From Pseudomonas lactucae (GTDB lineage Bacteria > Pseudomonadota > Gammaproteobacteria > Pseudomonadales > Pseudomonadaceae): a stretch of DNA of 53,532 nt. The notes beneath the pieces were generated by a model. It was not told where the DNA came from. It made no database searches and was given only the letters and a program-made list of their open reading frames with translations. The position numbers and the translations under genes are program-made. Positions 9,073 to 17,769 of the stretch are shown one piece after another. The stretch spans positions 1 to 53,532 of the forward strand of contig NZ_JAFHKI010000163.1 in the NCBI RefSeq assembly GCF_016937615.1. Reading direction: 5' to 3'. The first letter of the stretch is position 1; each line of letters begins with the position of its first letter.

Positions 9073-10271
9073 GCCTGGACGTCCTTCTGCTCCTGGACCC
9101 AGGCCATGTAGCTGTTCATCGGCGGGTTCTTCTGGAAGTAGTTTTTCAACCCTTCGAACAGGCCATCCGCGACCGCTTGTTGATGGCGTGCCGTTACCAG
9201 GCGCTGGGCATCGCGGGTATTGGAGATAAAGCCGGTCTCCACCAGGATCGACGGCACATCCGGTGACTTGAGCACGGCGAACCCGGCCTGCTCCACACGC
9301 TTTTGATGCAGGCTGGTGATGCCTTGCAGGCTACCCAGCACCGAGCTGCCCAGTTGCAGGCTGGAGGCGATGGTGGCGTTCATCGACATGTCCAGAATCA
9401 CCCCGGCCAGCATCGGGTCCTTGTCTTTGAGGTGGAGCAGCGTGGTAGCGCCGAGCAGGTCCGCGCCGTTTTCGCGCTGGGCCATAAAGCGTGCCGTGGC
9501 CGACGTGGCGCCGCCCTCGGACAACGCATACACCGAGGCGCCCGAGGCCGTGAGCCGTGGCGCCGCGTCGGCATGCACCGAGATGAACATATCGGCCTTG
9601 TGCTGGCGGGCGATGTCCACACGCTTGCGCAGCGGCACGAAGAAGTCGTCGTTGCGCACCAGCTTCACGTCAAACCCCTTCTCGCGCTTCAAGCGTTTGG
9701 CCAGCAACTGGGCGATCGACAACACCACGTCTTTTTCGCGCTGGCCCTTGGAGCCGATCGCGCCCGGGTCTTTGCCGCCGTGGCCGGGGTCGACCACCAC
9801 GATGATGTCGCGCTTGGGATGGGCCTTGTCCACCAATGGACTGGGCTCATGCGCAATCTGACGAGGCGCCTGGGTAGCGCTGGTGAGATCGAGTACCAGG
9901 CGATGCCCCTGCCCGTCCTGGGGCGGCAGTACAAAACTGTTGAGCTGCATCGGCGCGGCCAGGTCGAGCACGATACGCGTGTCGTTCGTACCAAAATGCC
10001 CCGAGCGAATCGAGGTGATGCCGCTGTTCTTCAACTCCAGCTGAGAAAAGTCACCGCTAAGCCCCGCGCCGCTCAGATCAATGATCAGGCGTTCCGGCGC
10101 CGTCAGGGAAAAGGTCTTGTATTGCACCGGGCCACTTAGATCGAAGACCAGCCGCAGCTTGTTGTCCGAGCGCCATAGGCGTGCATTGCGGATCTGCGTG
10201 GCATTCGCCGCGAACGGCAAGGTGAAGAGCGGGCTGACCAGGAGCAGGTTAAGGAGCTGACGTCTGTGCAT
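9069..10271 (-). CDS. N-acetylmuramoyl-L-alanine amidase (AMIN + Amidase_3), zinc-regulon type
   Basis: This 400-residue periplasmic hydrolase cuts the amide bond between MurNAc and the stem peptide. A signal peptide (ends near FAANA) precedes an AMIN domain (about 27-130, e.g. KLRLVFDLSGPVQYKTF). The Amidase_3 domain (about 155-385) has VVDPGHGGKDPGAIG with the first zinc His and FISVHADAAP with another. The catalytic Glu region is SILVETGFISN. It is the P. aeruginosa PA5538-type amidase next to folE2, which belongs to the zinc-starvation response. A perfect Zur box lies 83 bp upstream, shared with divergent folE2. Making an extra zinc hydrolase in zinc starvation is paradoxical; a spare enzyme with higher metal affinity is one explanation. 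Confidence 0.9.
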   Translation of the reverse strand: MHRRQLLNLLLVSPLFTLPFAANATQIRNARLWRSDNKLRLVFDLSGPVQYKTFSLTAPERLIIDLSGAGLSGDFSQLELKNSGITSIRSGHFGTNDTRIVLDLAAPMQLNSFVLPPQDGQGHRLVLDLTSATQAPRQIAHEPSPLVDKAHPKRDIIVVVDPGHGGKDPGAIGSKGQREKDVVLSIAQLLAKRLKREKGFDVKLVRNDDFFVPLRKRVDIARQHKADMFISVHADAAPRLTASGASVYALSEGGATSATARFMAQRENGADLLGATTLLHLKDKDPMLAGVILDMSMNATIASSLQLGSSVLGSLQGITSLHQKRVEQAGFAVLKSPDVPSILVETGFISNTRDAQRLVTARHQQAVADGLFEGLKNYFQKNPPMNSYMAWVQEQKDVQA

Positions 10272-10354
10272 GACAAATACCGCAAATAAAAGGAGCGTCC
10301 GTACTCGACATGACTGAAAAAAGACCGGTGCAGAAAATTCATCGTCGTCTCTAT

Positions 10355-10369
10355 TGTTATACTATAACA
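10355..10369. promoter_or_regulatory. Zur box (perfect 15-bp palindrome)
   Basis: TGTTATACTATAACA is a perfect odd palindrome that differs from the zigA-side box only at the central base. It lies between the divergent amidase (start 10271) and folE2 (start about 10401), 31 bp before folE2, where bound Zur would cover the promoter. Confidence 0.9.
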
Positions 10370-10400
10370 TGTCTAATTATTTCCAACGATGGACCTGCTT

Positions 10401-11291
10401 ATGAATGCGCTGACTCTGCCGGATATCGCCGCGCAGGCTTCACGCCAAGCCTTGCCACTCGATTGGGTGGGCATGTGCGGCATCGCCCTACCGATACTGA
10501 TCGACGGTCAGCGTCTAACCGCCACCGCGGATGCCGGCGTCAGCCTGGACGATGGCACCGCCCGTGGCATTCATATGTCACGTCTGTACCTGGCGCTGGA
10601 GATGTTCGACGAGCAACCCCTCACGCCTGCACTTCTGCGCAATGTACTGCAGCGTTTTCTTGAGAGTCATGAAGATTTATCTAAGAACGCCTACCTGCGT
10701 CTTCATACAAATCTGCTGCTCAAGCGCCCAGCGCTGGTCAGCCCTTTGGCCGGTTGGAAGCGCTATCCGATCAGCATCGAAGCGCGTCTGGAAAACCAGA
10801 TGTTCCACGTGGAACAAAAAATTGACGTGACTTATTCATCCACTTGCCCCTGCTCCGCCGCCCTTGCCAGGCAGTTGATCCAACAGCAATTTCTCGACGA
10901 TTTCGCCAACACGCCGTTGCACCATGAAGATGTACTCACCTGGCTCGGCAGCGCCAACGGTATCGTCGCCACGCCGCACAGCCAGCGCAGCAGCGCGCAA
11001 CTGCATGTGCACCTGCAAGGCGATCATCTGGCACTGACTGAACTGATCGACGCCGCCGAAGCCGCACTCGGCACCGCTGTACAAACCGCTGTAAAGCGCG
11101 CGGACGAACAAGCCTTCGCCCTGGCCAATGGGCAGAACCTGATGTTCTGCGAAGACGCCGCCCGCCGTCTGAACCTCGCCTTGAAGCGCTCGGATGCCGT
11201 CAAAGCCTTCCATCTCAAAGTGATCCACGCCGAAAGCCTGCACGCGCACGATGCTGTGGCTGAAAGCCGCTGGACGAGAAACCCTGCATGA
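10401..11291 (+). CDS. folE2: GTP cyclohydrolase FolE2 (type IB)
   Basis: This 296-residue T-fold enzyme converts GTP to 7,8-dihydroneopterin triphosphate, the first step of folate synthesis. It has the type IB signature YSSTCPCSAALARQL with the catalytic-site Cys, VGMCGIALPI near the start, and NLMFCEDAARRL near the end. Type IB enzymes can use metals other than zinc and typically replace zinc-dependent FolE when zinc is scarce, which fits the Zur box just upstream. The start is uncertain: 10401 (MNALTLP, the usual start of Pseudomonas homologues) or 10389. It overlaps the ABC ATPase start (ATGA). Confidence 0.92.
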   Translation: MNALTLPDIAAQASRQALPLDWVGMCGIALPILIDGQRLTATADAGVSLDDGTARGIHMSRLYLALEMFDEQPLTPALLRNVLQRFLESHEDLSKNAYLRLHTNLLLKRPALVSPLAGWKRYPISIEARLENQMFHVEQKIDVTYSSTCPCSAALARQLIQQQFLDDFANTPLHHEDVLTWLGSANGIVATPHSQRSSAQLHVHLQGDHLALTELIDAAEAALGTAVQTAVKRADEQAFALANGQNLMFCEDAARRLNLALKRSDAVKAFHLKVIHAESLHAHDAVAESRWTRNPA

Positions 11292-11956
11292 TCACCTGCA
11301 CCGCTTTGCGCTGGGGCGCCCCCGGCCAACCGCTTACACCCGCTGTGGACTTCACTCTGAAAAGAGGCAGCCTCACCGGGGTGATAGGTCCCAACGGCTG
11401 CGGCAAAAGCAGCCTGCTCAAAGTCATCGCCGGGCTGCAAAAGCCGCTGGCGGGGAAAGTCAGCGTGGAGGTTCCACGCCGCGGTGGCCTGGCGTTCCTG
11501 CCACAGCAGCAGCACCTCGACCGTCAATTCCCCATCAATCTGCAAGAACTGGTGGCCGCTGGTTTCTGGGGCACCCAACTCACCCCACAGCAACGCAGCC
11601 AACGCCTGCACGCAGTGCTGGAAGACTGGTGCCTCAGCGGTCTGGAGCAAAGGCCCTTGATGGCCTTGTCCGGCGGGCAACTGCAACGCGCCCTGCTCGC
11701 CCGCATGAGCCTGGCCGATTCGCCGGTGTTGCTGCTCGACGAGCCCCACGCCGCCCTCGATGAAGACGGCCAGGCGCTGTGCTGGAAACATATCCATGCC
11801 TGGCACGCCGAAGGCCGCACAGTGGTGGTGGTTTGCCACGATTTGGCTTCAGTCCGCCAGCATACCCAGCAGGTCGTGCAGATCAAAAGCAGCGGCTGCC
11901 TCGTCGGCCCCAGCAAAGAGCTGATCCGCCCACAGCCCCAGATGCAGGTGGCCTGA
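11288..11956 (+). CDS. Zinc/metal ABC transporter ATP-binding protein (ZnuC-like)
   Basis: This 222-residue ATPase has Walker A GPNGCGKSS (about 36-44), a Q-loop near LPQQQHLDRQFP, ABC signature LSGGQLQRALLAR, Walker B VLLLDEP and the switch His in VVVVCHD. It powers uptake of zinc or a related metal through the downstream permease. The order C-B-A without an adjacent zur gene suggests a second, accessory zinc importer rather than the canonical zur-znuCB locus. Start and stop overlap both neighbours, consistent with one transcript. Confidence 0.88.
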   Translation: MITCTALRWGAPGQPLTPAVDFTLKRGSLTGVIGPNGCGKSSLLKVIAGLQKPLAGKVSVEVPRRGGLAFLPQQQHLDRQFPINLQELVAAGFWGTQLTPQQRSQRLHAVLEDWCLSGLEQRPLMALSGGQLQRALLARMSLADSPVLLLDEPHAALDEDGQALCWKHIHAWHAEGRTVVVVCHDLASVRQHTQQVVQIKSSGCLVGPSKELIRPQPQMQVA

Positions 11957-12821
11957 TGCACTTCGCTGCCCACCTGTGGATGCCCTTTGCCGATTTCGTA
12001 TTCATGCGCCGCGCCCTGCTTGGCGGGCTGGTGCTGGCGTGCAGCACTGCACCGCTGGGCGTATTCCTGATCCTGCGCCGCATGAGCCTGATCGGCGACG
12101 CGGTGGCCCACGGTATCCTGCCCGGCGCCGCCCTGGGCTTCTGGTTCGCCGGCCTCAGTCTGTCCGCGCTGACCATCGGCGCCTCGGCGCCGGCCTGGGC
12201 ATGGCCGGTTTGTCGGCCTGGATCACCCGCCGCACCGGCCTGCGTGAAGACGCCAGCCTCGCGGCCATCTACCCCATCTCCCTCGCCGCCGGCGTGCTGA
12301 TCCTCGGCATCGCCGGCAAACGCCTGGATCTCCTGCACCTGCTGTTCGGCTCGGCCCTGGCGGTGGACGAAACCACCCTCACCGGCATGCTCTGGGTCTC
12401 CGGGTTCAGCCTGATCGCCATGGGGCTGATCTACAAACCGTTGCTGCTGGACACCCTCGACCCGCTGTTCCTGCAAACCGTCAGCCGCCTGGGCCCGCTG
12501 GCCCACGGGCTGTTTCTGACGCTAGTGGTGCTGAATCTGGTGATCGGTTTCCAGGCCATCGGCGCCTTGATGGTGGTGGGTTTGATGATGTTGCCGGCCA
12601 TCGCTTCACGTTTCTGGAGCCGGCGCCTGCCGGTTCTGATCGCGGTATCGGCGGTGCTGGGATGCCTGTCGGTGTGGCTTGGTCTGTTGCTGTCGTTTTA
12701 CTACTCGTTGCCCAGCGGCCCGGCGATTGTGCTGGTGGCGGGTGCCGGGTATTTGCTGTCCGTGGTCTTCGGTCCGGTGCACGGTTTGCTGCGCCGCCCG
12801 CCTTTGCTGTCATCCCAATGA
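11956..12821 (+). pseudogene. Zinc/metal ABC transporter permease (ZnuB-like), frameshifted
   Basis: The gene starts at ATG 11956 (MHFAAHLWMPFADFVFMRRAL) and reads as an ABC-3 permease to IGA near 12183. It then leaves frame and runs to a stop near 12300. The rest (LGMAGLSAWITRRTGLRED ... HGLLRRPPLLSSQ) continues in the next frame to the TGA at 12819. Adding one base at about 12184 (GCCTCGG to GCCTTCGG) restores a ~288-residue protein of normal length with the usual helices and no other damage. The break is either a recent mutation that would kill zinc import by this system or a sequencing error in a T run. Its end overlaps the next reading frame. Confidence 0.85.
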
Positions 12822-12832
12822 GGTGTTTCCCG

Positions 12833-13711
12833 ATGCGCGCTCTACTCGTGCTGTTCAGTCTGCTGCTGCCGCTGTCGATGGCCCAGGCCGCCGACAAACT
12901 CCAAGTGGTCACCAGCTTCAGTATTCTCGATGACATCACCCATCAGATTGGTGGCGATCACATCCAGATCAGCAACATGGTCGGCCCCGACGCCGACGCC
13001 CATACCTACGAGCCGACGCCGGACGACGCCAAGGCGCTGCTCAAGGCCAAGCTGATCATCAAGAACGGCCTGGGCTTTGAACCCTGGCTGGACCGCCTGG
13101 TGACCAGCACCGAAACCAAGGCCACGGTGGTCACCGCCAGTAAAGGCGTGGTCTCCCACACCATGGACGAAGACGGTGAAACCATTCCCGATCCGCACGC
13201 CTGGCATAACCTGGCCAACGCCGAAATTTATGTGAACAACATCACCAAGGCACTGATCGCCGCCGACCCGGCCAATACCGCCGACTACCAGCGCAACAGC
13301 CAAACCTACCTGAAAGAAATCTACCGCCTGCTGGCCGAGGCCAAAGCCAAGTTCGGCGCCCTGCCACCGGGCAACCGTCGCATCGTCACCTCCCATGACG
13401 CCTTCGGCTACCTGGGCCAGGCCTATGGCATTCAGTTCCTGGCGCCGCAGGGCTTGTCCACCGAGCGTGAACCGTCGGCCGCCGAAGTGGCGGCGCTGAT
13501 CACCCAGATCCGCAAGGAAAAGGTCAAGGCGGTTTTCATGGAGAACATCAAGGATTCACGCCTGCTCAAACAGATCGCCGATGAAAGCGGCGCGCAGATC
13601 GGCGGCACGCTGTACTCCGATGCCCTCGCCGCAGAAGGCCCGGCCAGCACCTTTACCGGTCTGTTCGAATACAACCTCAACACCCTGTGCGCTGCGTTGG
13701 GCAAGCCATGA
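12833..13711 (+). CDS. Zinc/metal ABC transporter substrate-binding protein (ZnuA-like)
   Basis: This 292-residue periplasmic cluster A-I binding protein has a signal peptide (ends SMAQA) and two lobes. The metal-binding His motifs of the family are visible: GPDADAHTYEPTPDDA, DPHAWHNLANAEIY and RIVTSHDAFGYLG, with a late LYSDAL carrying the acidic ligand. The His-rich loop of classical ZnuA is absent (only SHTMDEDGE), so zinc is likely but manganese is possible. I choose ATG 12833, preceded by AGGTG; an alternative ATG at 12818 overlaps the permease stop. The stop overlaps the carbonic anhydrase start (ATGA). Confidence 0.9.
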   Translation: MRALLVLFSLLLPLSMAQAADKLQVVTSFSILDDITHQIGGDHIQISNMVGPDADAHTYEPTPDDAKALLKAKLIIKNGLGFEPWLDRLVTSTETKATVVTASKGVVSHTMDEDGETIPDPHAWHNLANAEIYVNNITKALIAADPANTADYQRNSQTYLKEIYRLLAEAKAKFGALPPGNRRIVTSHDAFGYLGQAYGIQFLAPQGLSTEREPSAAEVAALITQIRKEKVKAVFMENIKDSRLLKQIADESGAQIGGTLYSDALAAEGPASTFTGLFEYNLNTLCAALGKP

Positions 13712-14268
13712 TCCGCAAGAACCCTTCCGGCGATCTGCCGGTGATTGCCGAATCGGCCTACGTCGACAAGACCGCCATCATCTGCGGCAAGGTGATCATC
13801 GGCGAGAACGTGTTCGTCGGCCCCTACGCCGTGATCCGCGCCGATGAAGTCGACGCCAGTGGCGCCATGGACCCGATCACCATTGGGGCCAACTCCAATA
13901 TCCAGGACGGGGTGGTCATCCACTCCAAGTCCGGCGCGGCAGTGACCATCGGCGAATTCACCTCGATCGCCCACCGCTCTATTGTCCATGGGCCGTGCAG
14001 CGTCGGTGACCGCGTATTTATCGGCTTCAACAGCGTGCTGTTCAACTGCGTCGTGGGTGACGGTTGCGTGGTACGCCACAACTCGGTGGTCGATGGCCGG
14101 GATTTGCCGGATGCGTTCTATGTGCCGTCCACCACCCGTATCGGGCCCAACACTGACCTGTCGCAGTTCCCGCCGGTGAGCGTCAGCGCCTCGGAGTTTT
14201 CCGAAGACGTGGCGCGCACCAACGTTGACCTGGTGCGCGGTTACAAAGCCCTGCAAAACGAGTTCTGA
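13708..14268 (+). CDS. Gamma-class carbonic anhydrase family protein
   Basis: This 186-residue protein is a left-handed beta-helix of hexapeptide repeats (for example VIIGENVFVGPYAVIRADE and CSVGDRVFIGFNSVLFNCVVGDG). His residues at the metal-site positions are seen in SIAHRSIVHGP and VVRHNSV. Gamma-class enzymes interconvert CO2 and bicarbonate and can use iron or cobalt, so this may substitute for zinc beta-carbonic anhydrase in zinc starvation, as inferred for P. aeruginosa PA5540. Some family members are inactive, so activity is not certain. It is translationally coupled to the ZnuA-like gene. Confidence 0.88.
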   Translation: MIRKNPSGDLPVIAESAYVDKTAIICGKVIIGENVFVGPYAVIRADEVDASGAMDPITIGANSNIQDGVVIHSKSGAAVTIGEFTSIAHRSIVHGPCSVGDRVFIGFNSVLFNCVVGDGCVVRHNSVVDGRDLPDAFYVPSTTRIGPNTDLSQFPPVSVSASEFSEDVARTNVDLVRGYKALQNEF

Positions 14269-14271
14269 ACC

Positions 14272-15609
14272 ATGAGCCGCCTGCTGATCCGCAACGCTCG
14301 CCTGGTGAATGAAGGCCGGATATTCGACGCCGACGTACTGGTCGCCAACGGCCGCATCGAGAAAATCGCCGGCAGCATCGAGGGCTGTAAAGCCCCCTTG
14401 TCCATCGATGCAGCAGGCCAATGGCTGCTGCCCGGGATGATCGATGACCAGGTGCATTTTCGTGACCCTGGCGCGCCGGACAAGGGCAGCGTCTACAGTG
14501 AATCCCGGGCGGCCGTGGCCGGCGGTATCACCAGCTTCATGGACATGCCCAACACCCAACCGGCGACGCTTGACCTGCAAGCCCTGGCCGACAAAAAGCA
14601 CCGTGCGGCGCTGCATTCGGTGGCCAACTACGGCTTTCACTTCGGTGTGAGCAACGACAACCTCGACACGGTTGCCGCCCTCGATCCGCGTGAGGTAGCC
14701 GGGGTCAAGGTATTCATGGGTGCTTCCACCGGCAATATGCTGGTGGACGATCCGCGAATCCTTGAGCGGCTGTTCGCAGAAGTGCCGACCCTTTTGCTGG
14801 CCCACTGCGAACACACACCCAGTATCCAGGCCAACGAGCGGCGCCTGCGCGAGCGTTTCGGCAATCACATTCCCGCCGTCGCGCACCCGCTGATCCGCGA
14901 TGCCGAGGCGTGCTATCGCTCCTCGTCCCACGCGGTTGAATTGGCGACACGTCACGGCACCCGCCTGCATGTGTTGCACCTGACCAGCGCCCGCGAGCTG
15001 GCGCTGTTTGAAGACAAGCCCCTGGCGCAAAAACGCATCACCGCCGAAGTCTGCCTGCACCACCTGCTGTTCGATGACCGCGACTATGCACGGCTGGGCC
15101 ACCAGATCAAATGCAACCCGGCGATCAAGACACGCGCCGACCGCGACGCGCTGCGCCTGGCTTTATTGAGTGATCGTCTGGATGTGATTGGCACAGACCA
15201 TGCGCCACATACCTGGGCGCAAAAGCAGTTGGAGTATCGTGAAGCACCGTCGGGGCTGCCACTGGTGCAACATGCGCTGCCGGCGCTATTGGAGTTGGTG
15301 GCGGACGGCGTTCTACCGCTGACCACACTGGTCGCTAAAACCAGTCACCGGGTTGCCGACCTGTTCAGCATCCCCGACCGTGGCTACCTGCGCGAGGGCT
15401 ACTGGGCCGACCTTGTTCTGATCAAACCCGAACCAGAAGGCAAGCCGGTCCGCGAAGAACCGATCCTGGCCCGCTGCGGCTGGACCCCGTTCGCCGAACG
15501 CCGTTTTCGCCACAGCGTCAGCACTACCTTGGTGTCCGGCCACCTGGCGTGGCACAGCGGCCAGGTGGTCAACAGTTGTCAGGGCTTACCGTTGCTTTTT
15601 GAACGTTAG
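14272..15609 (+). CDS. pyrQ: Dihydroorotase, zinc-regulon paralogue (PyrC/PyrQ-like)
   Basis: This 445-residue amidohydrolase closes carbamoyl-aspartate to dihydroorotate in pyrimidine synthesis. The metal site is visible: IDDQVHFRDPG, GVKVFMGAS with the lysine expected to be carboxylated, LLLAHCEHTPS, LHVLHLTSA and DVIGTDHAPHT. The usual HxH is QxH here, which I recall from other functional dihydroorotases, so it need not mean loss of activity. It lies three bases after the carbonic anhydrase gene as the last gene of the Zur-controlled operon, matching P. aeruginosa PA5541. It overlaps the convergent DUF3617 gene by four bases. Confidence 0.87.
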   Translation: MSRLLIRNARLVNEGRIFDADVLVANGRIEKIAGSIEGCKAPLSIDAAGQWLLPGMIDDQVHFRDPGAPDKGSVYSESRAAVAGGITSFMDMPNTQPATLDLQALADKKHRAALHSVANYGFHFGVSNDNLDTVAALDPREVAGVKVFMGASTGNMLVDDPRILERLFAEVPTLLLAHCEHTPSIQANERRLRERFGNHIPAVAHPLIRDAEACYRSSSHAVELATRHGTRLHVLHLTSARELALFEDKPLAQKRITAEVCLHHLLFDDRDYARLGHQIKCNPAIKTRADRDALRLALLSDRLDVIGTDHAPHTWAQKQLEYREAPSGLPLVQHALPALLELVADGVLPLTTLVAKTSHRVADLFSIPDRGYLREGYWADLVLIKPEPEGKPVREEPILARCGWTPFAERRFRHSVSTTLVSGHLAWHSGQVVNSCQGLPLLFER

Positions 15610-16127
15610 GCGCGCGGCTTGACCGTCCCGCAATTGTTGCCAAGCCACTGGGCGTGGGTATCCAGGCTGCCCTTTTGCTGAATACCGGTGGCATTGAAGG
15701 TGCCGTTGACGGTGGTGGTGAATTCCTTCTGGCTTTGGAAAGTGGCGACGCCGGTACCCTGGGCTTTCGGGCAACTGAAGCGGAATGTCCACTGGTTGCC
15801 GGTCTTGTCGGTCACTTCCTGCTTGCAGCCCGATTGCGGGTCGGTCAGGGGGATCGAGTCGGAGGCAACCTGGGCGGGGGTGAGGCACACCTGCACGCCT
15901 TTGCCGGCCATGGTGATGCCCTGTTTTTCCAGCATGGCGCGCTGTTCGGGGGTCATCTGTTGCTTGAGCTGACCGAGGATCAGGGACAAGTCCGGCAGGT
16001 CCTGGTTATCGACCTTCATATTGCTGGTGGTCAATTCCCACAAGCCCGGCGCCAGCATCTGCGCCTGTGCTGCCACCGGCAGCGACAAACCAACAACCAT
16101 GGCTAAACCAAGCAGACGAGCATTCAT
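15606..16127 (-). CDS. DUF3617 domain secreted protein
   Basis: This 173-residue protein has a signal peptide (ends AAQAQ, about residue 22) followed by the DUF3617 pattern. It starts with APGLWELTTSNMKVD and has a central QQMTPEQRAMLEKQG helix. Conserved Cys lie in VQVCLTPAQVA, SGCKQEV and FRFSCPKAQGTG. The domain is widespread in the proteobacterial periplasm and has no established role. AGGAG lies nine bases before the ATG. It is a single gene transcribed away from cardiolipin synthase. Confidence 0.85.
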   Translation of the reverse strand: MNARLLGLAMVVGLSLPVAAQAQMLAPGLWELTTSNMKVDNQDLPDLSLILGQLKQQMTPEQRAMLEKQGITMAGKGVQVCLTPAQVASDSIPLTDPQSGCKQEVTDKTGNQWTFRFSCPKAQGTGVATFQSQKEFTTTVNGTFNATGIQQKGSLDTHAQWLGNNCGTVKPRA

Positions 16128-16258
16128 CGGGTAACTCCTGGGTAATTGTGGGCGTTAGACGCTGCAAACGTGCCAGTGTTGCATGGCAAATAAAATAGCG
16201 ACATTCAAGGCCGAACATGGTCTGTTAGGGCACTGGATTGTCTGGAGTAACGTCGTCC

Positions 16259-17698
16259 ATGGATTTCTTTGGCCCGCACCTGCTCGCCTACGTCATCGCC
16301 ACGCTGCACTTTCTCGGGACCCTTGCCGCGATCCATGCGGTGCTGACCGTCAGGACCGCCCAAGGCTCGATCGCCTGGGCCTTGTCACTGATGTTCATGC
16401 CCTACCTCACGTTGGTCCCCTACCTGATTTTCGGCCGCAGTACCTTCGACGCGTATATCCAGGCGCGCCGCCAGGCCAACCAGGAAATGCACACCGCCAT
16501 CACCGAGCTGAACTGGCGCCCCTGGGTCGAAGAAGCCCTGGCTGCACGCAACTCCAGCGCCTACGCCTCGCTGCGCGCCATGCCCAAACTGGGGCGCATG
16601 CCGTGCCTGGCGAACAATGAAGTGCGCCTGCTGGTGAATGGCGACGCCACTTTCAGCGCGATCTTCGACGCGATTCGCGCTGCTAAAACGGCGGTGCTGT
16701 TCCAGTTTTTCATCATTCATGACGACGAGCTCGGCCGCCAGTTGCACGCCCTGCTCAAGGCAAAGGCCGCCGAAGGTGTCGCGATTCACGTGCTGTACGA
16801 CCGCATCGGCAGCCACGCCCTGCCCCATCGGTATGTGCAATCGCTGCGCGACGCGGGCGTCAAGGTCAAGGCCTTCGCCACCCGCAGCGGTTGGCTCAAC
16901 CGCTTCCAGGTCAACTTCCGCAACCACCGCAAGATCGTAGTCGTGGATGGCATCACCGGGTTTGTCGGCGGACATAACGTGGGCGATGAATACCTGGGCA
17001 AAAAACCGCCGCTGGCGCCGTGGCGCGATACGCATGTGCAAGTCACCGGGCCGGTGGTGGCGTGCCTGCAAGAGTCGTTCGCCGAAGACTGGTTCTGGGC
17101 CGCGCGGGAACTGCCGCCGCTGATATTGCCCGACGCCTACCCCGAGGACGGGGTGCTCTGCCAATTACTCGCCAGCGGCCCGGCGGACCCGTATGAAACC
17201 TGCTCGCTGTTTTTTGTCGAGGCCATCCACGCGGCGACCGAGCGCGTCTGGATCACCAGCCCGTATTTCGTCCCCGATGAGGCGGTGTTTGCCGCCCTGC
17301 GCCTGGCGGTGCTGCGCGGCGTCGATGTGCGCCTGCTGCTGCCGTCGCGGCCCGACCACCGCATCGTGTATGCCGCCTCCAGCCTTTATGCGATCGAAGC
17401 CGTGCGCGCCGGGGTGCGGGTGTTCCGCTACACGCCAGGCTTTCTGCATCAGAAAGTGGTGCTGGTCGACAGCGAAATCAGCGCCATCGGCAGCGCGAAC
17501 ATGGACAACCGTTCGTTCCGGCTTAACTTCGAGGTGATGCTGCTGACCGTCGACGAGGCCTTCGCCAAGGAGGTCGAGCACATGTTGCTGGATGACTTCG
17601 CCCAGGCCCATGAAGTCAGCCAGGAAGAAAGCCGCGAGACGCGGCGGTTGCAGCAACTGGGCATGCGGGTGGCGCGCTTGATCTCACCGATTCTCTAA
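16259..17698 (+). CDS. cls: Cardiolipin synthase (PLD family)
   Basis: This 479-residue inner-membrane enzyme condenses two phosphatidylglycerols to cardiolipin and glycerol. Two N-terminal hydrophobic segments (about 6-28 and 36-56) precede two phospholipase D domains. Their HKD motifs are NHRKIVVVDG (about 222-231) and LHQKVVLVDS (about 399-408), each followed by the expected Gly/Ser/Asn (GGHN; IGSANMDNRS). I start at MDFFGP (16259), the usual start; the frame is open seven codons further. It converges on the CFA-synthase-like gene across a REP palindrome. Confidence 0.93.
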   Translation: MDFFGPHLLAYVIATLHFLGTLAAIHAVLTVRTAQGSIAWALSLMFMPYLTLVPYLIFGRSTFDAYIQARRQANQEMHTAITELNWRPWVEEALAARNSSAYASLRAMPKLGRMPCLANNEVRLLVNGDATFSAIFDAIRAAKTAVLFQFFIIHDDELGRQLHALLKAKAAEGVAIHVLYDRIGSHALPHRYVQSLRDAGVKVKAFATRSGWLNRFQVNFRNHRKIVVVDGITGFVGGHNVGDEYLGKKPPLAPWRDTHVQVTGPVVACLQESFAEDWFWAARELPPLILPDAYPEDGVLCQLLASGPADPYETCSLFFVEAIHAATERVWITSPYFVPDEAVFAALRLAVLRGVDVRLLLPSRPDHRIVYAASSLYAIEAVRAGVRVFRYTPGFLHQKVVLVDSEISAIGSANMDNRSFRLNFEVMLLTVDEAFAKEVEHMLLDDFAQAHEVSQEESRETRRLQQLGMRVARLISPIL

Positions 17699-17715
17699 CA
17701 AACAATGCGGTAGAA

Positions 17716-17749
17716 AAATGTGGGAGGGGGCTTGCTCCCTCCCACATTT
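17716..17749. repeat. REP palindrome between convergent genes
   Basis: A perfect 13-bp inverted repeat (AAATGTGGGAGGG / CCCTCCCACATTT) surrounds loop GGCTTGCT, identical in its 28-bp core to 4267-4298. It lies between the cls stop (17698) and the CFA-like stop (17770) and could terminate both. Confidence 0.85.
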
Positions 17750-17769
17750 AAATCTCCACTGGTCTTCAG

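Noticed and set aside
13432..15102. Minus-strand frame of 556 codons across the ZnuA, carbonic anhydrase and dihydroorotase genes
   Set aside because: It crosses three real genes on the other strand and has no domain.
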